A stretch of DNA of 64,000 bases. Source: Metellina segmentata. Taxonomy: Eukaryota; Arthropoda; Arachnida; Araneae; Tetragnathidae. The stretch is from contig OX375872.1 in the NCBI GenBank assembly GCA_947359465.1, positions 77,295,100 to 77,359,099 of the forward strand. Reading direction: 5' to 3'. Both the position numbers and the translations under genes were made by a program. Of the stretch, positions 63,491 through 64,000 are shown one piece after another. Numbering within the stretch: position 1 is the stretch's first letter; each line of letters opens with the position of its first letter. The notes beneath the pieces were generated by a model that was not told the DNA's origin, ran no database searches, and saw only the letters and a list, made by a program, of their open reading frames with translations.

Positions 63491-64000
63491 CTGTATCTAT
63501 ATATCTATTCTAAAAGAAATTCGCTAGTTAAAATAATGATAAGGTATATTAAAATAATTAGTATCTGAACTATACTAATTATTATAAAATTACTGTGTTA
63601 ATCTTTCGGTTACAGTTTGTATTGAATACACCTAAAAATTAGCAAAAAGGTGATTGAATTTAATGTAATGGAAAAGCGTATCACAAACAGCGCATTTCAC
63701 ATTTGGATGCTGTATATCGAGATATCTACATAATTATGTGCTCGTTATTCTTTCCATAATTTCAACACTTCCTTCTTAAGCCAAAACACGTACTACAACG
63801 TATTTCAATGCAAACCAGTCTCGACCAGCTTCTTAGAACAAAATTGATCCCTACTTTAGATTTTTTGGTTTTTGAAAATAGAATCATTTCTGAATGTGTT
63901 GCATATTCACAGCATGTACTCAGCTATCTTTTTTAGTTATTTAAAATTGAGATTCGAAGATTCCCAAAAAGATTTGAAGGTTTTCCTGACCTTGAACTGC
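63491..64000. other. No recognisable feature
   Basis: AT-rich window end with no supported exon or repeat. Confidence 0.5.

Overview
This looks like eukaryotic nuclear DNA from an arthropod, probably a spider or other arachnid. That is an inference from the style of the host gene and from the repeat content (a Jockey-type LINE and several tRNA-derived SINE families); no species can be fixed from sequence alone. The window is AT-rich and gene-poor. Most open reading frames in it are decayed transposon or SINE sequence. There are no operons, CRISPR arrays or rRNA genes.

The one host gene I can support is a fatty acyl-CoA reductase (FAR) on the + strand. Its start codon is at 23117 and its stop ends at 51291. 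Twelve coding exons with consensus splice sites join, without a frame break, into a 524-residue protein with the Rossmann TGATGFVG motif, a YxxxK catalytic motif, a C-terminal FAR_C domain and a hydrophobic tail segment. An acceptor just 5' of the start codon shows there is at least one upstream non-coding exon. A candidate exon lies at 18059-18298.

The rest is a dense, layered transposon landscape. I use two local names. SINE-A is a tRNA-headed SINE with a tail ending ACGTTAAYTAAAATACC-like; it occurs with two different tRNA-type heads. SINE-B is a second tRNA-headed SINE whose tail (TGTCTGGCGCAGNNTGGCC...GCGCCATAAAACC) is shared with the 3' end of the Jockey-like LINE.

Region by region: 1-3.7 kb holds SINE fragments and an interspersed repeat split by a 1.5 kb Helitron, whose empty site is present in inverted orientation at 53.7 kb. 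4-18 kb has SINEs, two small Helitrons, degenerate tandem repeats and a SINE pile-up at 15.6-17.9 kb. 18-23 kb has SINEs, a TA-flanked element and a LINE 3' end. 23-51 kb is the FAR gene; its introns hold a 4 kb decayed LINE, TTAA MITEs, two hAT elements, a hAT MITE, a Tc1 element and many SINEs. 51-55.5 kb has antisense SINEs and the second copy of the first repeat. 55.57-61.07 kb is a hAT transposon inserted into a SINE; it carries a Kolobok/Mutator-like transposon inserted at TTAA and a further SINE inside its transposase. 61-64 kb has more SINEs.

I found no convincing undescribed functional system. The best observations concern element structure (nesting, an empty site, LINE/SINE tail sharing, head exchange in SINE-A) and a frame-dependent choice of splice acceptor in the FAR gene.
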